Part shown: positions 56,973 through 58,600 of the stretch, piece after piece
Numbering within the stretch: position 1 is the stretch's first letter
Layout: every line of letters starts with the position of its first letter
Source: a virus
Length of the DNA stretch: 58,600 nucleotides
Virus record (IMG/VR): IMGVR_UViG_3300011114_000862
Span: 1 to 58,600 of that record
Reading direction: 5' to 3' (one strand)
Translations under genes and position numbers: made by a program
Notes under the pieces: generated by a model
Database searches by the model: none
Told to the model about the DNA's origin: nothing
The model's input: only the letters and a program-made list of their open reading frames with translations

Positions 56973-57404
56973 ATGTCTATTGTCAAATATAACACTTCAA
57001 ATATTGCGAAGTTTCTAGAGGATATTGATAAATTAACTATTGGAATGGAACCTTGGTTTGGTAGGTTCGATACTTTAAATTCCAATACAAACTATCCTCC
57101 TTATAATGTTTTAGATTTAGGTGACGGTCGCAAACGACTAGAATTAGCATTAGCTGGATTTTCTCGGACTGATGTTGAAGTCTATACTGAGAAGAATTTA
57201 CTTACAGTTTCTGCAAAAAAAGAAGATAAACCTGATGATAACTATCATCATCAAGGATTAGCAAGACGAGCATTCACTAGGTCTTGGTCAATTTCAGATG
57301 ATGTTAGGGTAGATGATGTTAAATTTATAGATGGATTATTAACAATTGATTTATCTACAATTGTTCCAGAGCATCAGAGGAAGAAAATTTATAATATTTT
57401 CTAA
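56973..57404 (+). CDS. hsp20: Small heat shock protein Hsp20
   Basis: 143-residue alpha-crystallin family chaperone, common in T4-like cyanophages near gp43. The start MSIVKYNTSNIAKFLEDIDK has AGAGG 6 bases upstream and is preferred to an open frame back to 56907. WFGRFD, then NYPPYNVLDLGDGRKRLELALAGFSRTDVEVYTEKNLLTVSAKK, then RAFTRSWSISDDVRVDDVKFIDGLLTIDL is the crystallin domain. The C-terminal tail is short, without a clear I-x-I motif. It likely protects proteins during virion assembly or photosynthetic stress; that is inference. Confidence 0.92.
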   Translation: MSIVKYNTSNIAKFLEDIDKLTIGMEPWFGRFDTLNSNTNYPPYNVLDLGDGRKRLELALAGFSRTDVEVYTEKNLLTVSAKKEDKPDDNYHHQGLARRAFTRSWSISDDVRVDDVKFIDGLLTIDLSTIVPEHQRKKIYNIF

Positions 57405-57438
57405 ATAATATTGCTACCCCTCTAATTATTGTTGCCGC

Positions 57439-57483
57439 ATAGGTCGTCCCTGGTCAAATCAGGATTGACGACCTATTTTTTTT
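57439..57483 (+). terminator. Intrinsic terminator after hsp20
   Basis: ATAGGTCGTC (57439-57448) pairs with GACGACCTAT (57467-57476), with an inner CCTG/CAGG stem in the loop, followed by seven T. The second arm overlaps the -35 box of the next promoter. Confidence 0.9.
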
Positions 57484-57493
57484 GTGCTATAAT
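57465..57493 (+). promoter_or_regulatory. Strong sigma70-like promoter before the gp43 cluster
   Basis: TTGACG (57465-57470), exact 17-base spacer, TATAAT (57488-57493) with TGn just before it (extended -10). The closest match to a full host promoter in this window; it should drive the gene at 57517 and gp43. Confidence 0.8.
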
Positions 57494-57516
57494 AATAAAA
57501 ATATTTTGAGGTTGAT

Positions 57517-57828
57517 ATGGTAGAAGGATTAGTTCTTACTGATGGGGTAGTATTGATTTCACAAGTAGTTCAAGTTGTAGTTGATTTTGGGGAACCTAAT
57601 TGTAAATTAATTGATCCTTATGTAATTGATACTGAGACTTTATATTTGCAAAGATGGATGGGGGAAGTCACTGAACAGACATCATTTATGATGAGTTCAG
57701 ATAATATATTAACAATATTTCAACCTAAACTTAGATTTGTAGATGAATATAGACAATTGAATGGTATCACAGAAGAATTAACTGAACCAGATGAAGTTGA
57801 AGATGATGAAGATGGAGACGGATATTGA
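57517..57828 (+). CDS. Hypothetical LSm-like protein upstream of gp43, 103 aa
   Basis: 103-residue protein (MVEGLVLTDGVVLISQVVQV ... DEVEDDEDGDGY). A beta-strand series with LVLTDGVVLISQVVQVVVDFGEPNCKLIDPYVI and LQRWMGEVTEQTSFMMSSDNILTIFQPK is followed by a very acidic tail. The strand order and the W...T...M..D.I.TI block resemble the protein encoded at 47811, so they may be paralogues. A small gene with an acidic tail regularly precedes gp43 in cyanophages as I recall. TTGAGG is the likely ribosome site. Function unknown. Confidence 0.62.
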   Translation: MVEGLVLTDGVVLISQVVQVVVDFGEPNCKLIDPYVIDTETLYLQRWMGEVTEQTSFMMSSDNILTIFQPKLRFVDEYRQLNGITEELTEPDEVEDDEDGDGY

Positions 57829-58600
57829 AATTTTATACATCAGTATTCCAAAAATTTGATAAACTTTTAGTCCGGGGATATGAAGATGGAATAAAATTTA
57901 AAGATGAAGTGGAGTATTATCCAACATTATATGTTCCTAGCAAAAAAGTAAGTAAATATAAAACTCTAGATGATAAGAATGTAGAACCAATTAGACCTGG
58001 TACTATGAAAGAATGTAGGGAGTTTTATAAAAAATATAAAGATGTAGATGGATTTAATATCTATGGTATGGAGAATTATGCTCTACAATATATTTCAGAC
58101 GAATACTTAGAGGATCAGATAATCTATGACATATCTAAAATTAAAATTGTAATAATTGATATTGAAGTTTGTTCTGAATATGGATTTCCTAATGTTTTTG
58201 ATTGTGCTGAGGAGATGTTAGCAATCTCTTTGCAGGATTTTAATACCAAACACATAACTACTTTTGGAGTTAAACCTTATGAAAATGATAGGGATGATGT
58301 AACATACATCCTATGTAATGGTGAGGAGGATCTATTTAATAAATTTTTAGATTTTTGGGAAGCAGATTTTCCAGATATTGTAACTGGGTGGAATAACTCT
58401 CTATATGATATTCCATATATTATGGGAAGACTTAATAGAATTATGGGAGAACCTAATACTAGAAGACTTTCTCCATGGAAACATGTAAAGGTTAAAGAAG
58501 TTGAAATTACAGGTAGAACTTATATTCTAGGTGAAATTGCAGGGGTTGCGATTATAGATTATCTAGAAATTTATAATAAATTTACTTATGAGAATAGGGA
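57825..58600 (+). CDS. 43: DNA polymerase gp43 (N-terminal part)
   Basis: Family B replicative polymerase with 3'-5' exonuclease; only the first 258 codons are inside the window. The start is TTG at 57825, overlapping the upstream TGA (TTGA), giving MKFYTSVFQKFDKLLVRGYEDG. The T4-like segments DEVEYYPTLYVPSKKVSKYKTLDDKNVEPI and YALQYISDEYLEDQIIYD follow. The exonuclease motif I is IIDIEVCSE (Asp and Glu present) and motif II TGWNNSLYDIPYI. IIDYLEIYNKFTYEN ends the window. gp43 is truncated only by the window edge. Confidence 0.95.
   Translation, partial: MKFYTSVFQKFDKLLVRGYEDGIKFKDEVEYYPTLYVPSKKVSKYKTLDDKNVEPIRPGTMKECREFYKKYKDVDGFNIYGMENYALQYISDEYLEDQIIYDISKIKIVIIDIEVCSEYGFPNVFDCAEEMLAISLQDFNTKHITTFGVKPYENDRDDVTYILCNGEEDLFNKFLDFWEADFPDIVTGWNNSLYDIPYIMGRLNRIMGEPNTRRLSPWKHVKVKEVEITGRTYILGEIAGVAIIDYLEIYNKFTYENR

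Overview
The window is part of the genome of a T4-like marine myovirus, most likely a cyanophage of Prochlorococcus or Synechococcus. Three things point there. The gene order of the T4 structural and replication cores is kept. The DNA is AT-rich, roughly 30% GC by eye. Several genes typical of cyanophages are present: SpeD, a DUF3110-like protein, an Hsp20 upstream of gp43, a DUF4815 baseplate protein, and small conserved ORFs next to gp13, gp17 and gp44. Every supported gene is on the + strand. The host is inferred, not shown.

Layout. 1-1303 is non-coding and dense in repeats and hairpins. 1304-3589 holds small genes, a glycosyltransferase-like gene and speD. 3623-27765 is the baseplate and distal tail block: gp25, gp6, a giant 4285-residue gp7-like protein, gp8, and a 2389-residue DUF4815 protein. 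27783-31097 is the neck and tail completion block (gp13, gp14, gp15). 31094-34920 is packaging (gp16, gp17). 34982-39599 holds sheath, tube and portal (gp18, gp19, gp20). 39628-45232 is the head assembly block (gp67-like, modular internal proteins, gp21, gp22, gp23). 45351-47818 has gp3-like, uvsY and uvsW. 48489-58600 is the transcription and replication block: gp55, gp47, gp46, gp45, gp44, gp62, regA, hsp20 and the start of gp43, which runs off the window.

How the genes work together. gp55 is the late sigma factor and gp45/44/62 are the clamp and clamp loader, which in T4 couple replication to late transcription. Late-promoter-like boxes (NATAAATA) lie in the gaps before many structural genes. 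Sigma70-like promoters with 17-base spacers precede the gp45 cluster and the gp43 cluster. gp46/47, UvsY and UvsW handle recombination-dependent replication. gp21, gp22, gp67 and gp23 build the prohead, gp16/17 fill it through gp20, and gp13/14/15/3 join head to tail.

Most notable. Two inteins interrupt essential regulators of the late programme. One is a class 3-type intein (Ala at position 1; Trp, Cys, Thr triplet) inside the Walker A motif of the terminase gp17; its second LAGLIDADG motif has lost the catalytic aspartate. The other is a Cys1 intein with intact LAGLIDADG motifs inside the late sigma factor gp55. Further points are the 12.9-kb gp7-like gene with a YHYH-like domain and a C-terminal beta-propeller-like region, small beta modules shared among gp7, gp8, DUF4815, gp14 and gp15, candidate capsid-targeting peptides near gp21, a partial tandem duplication of the gp67 tail, and an upstream array of seven ACTTCGT motifs spaced at multiples of about 32 bases.
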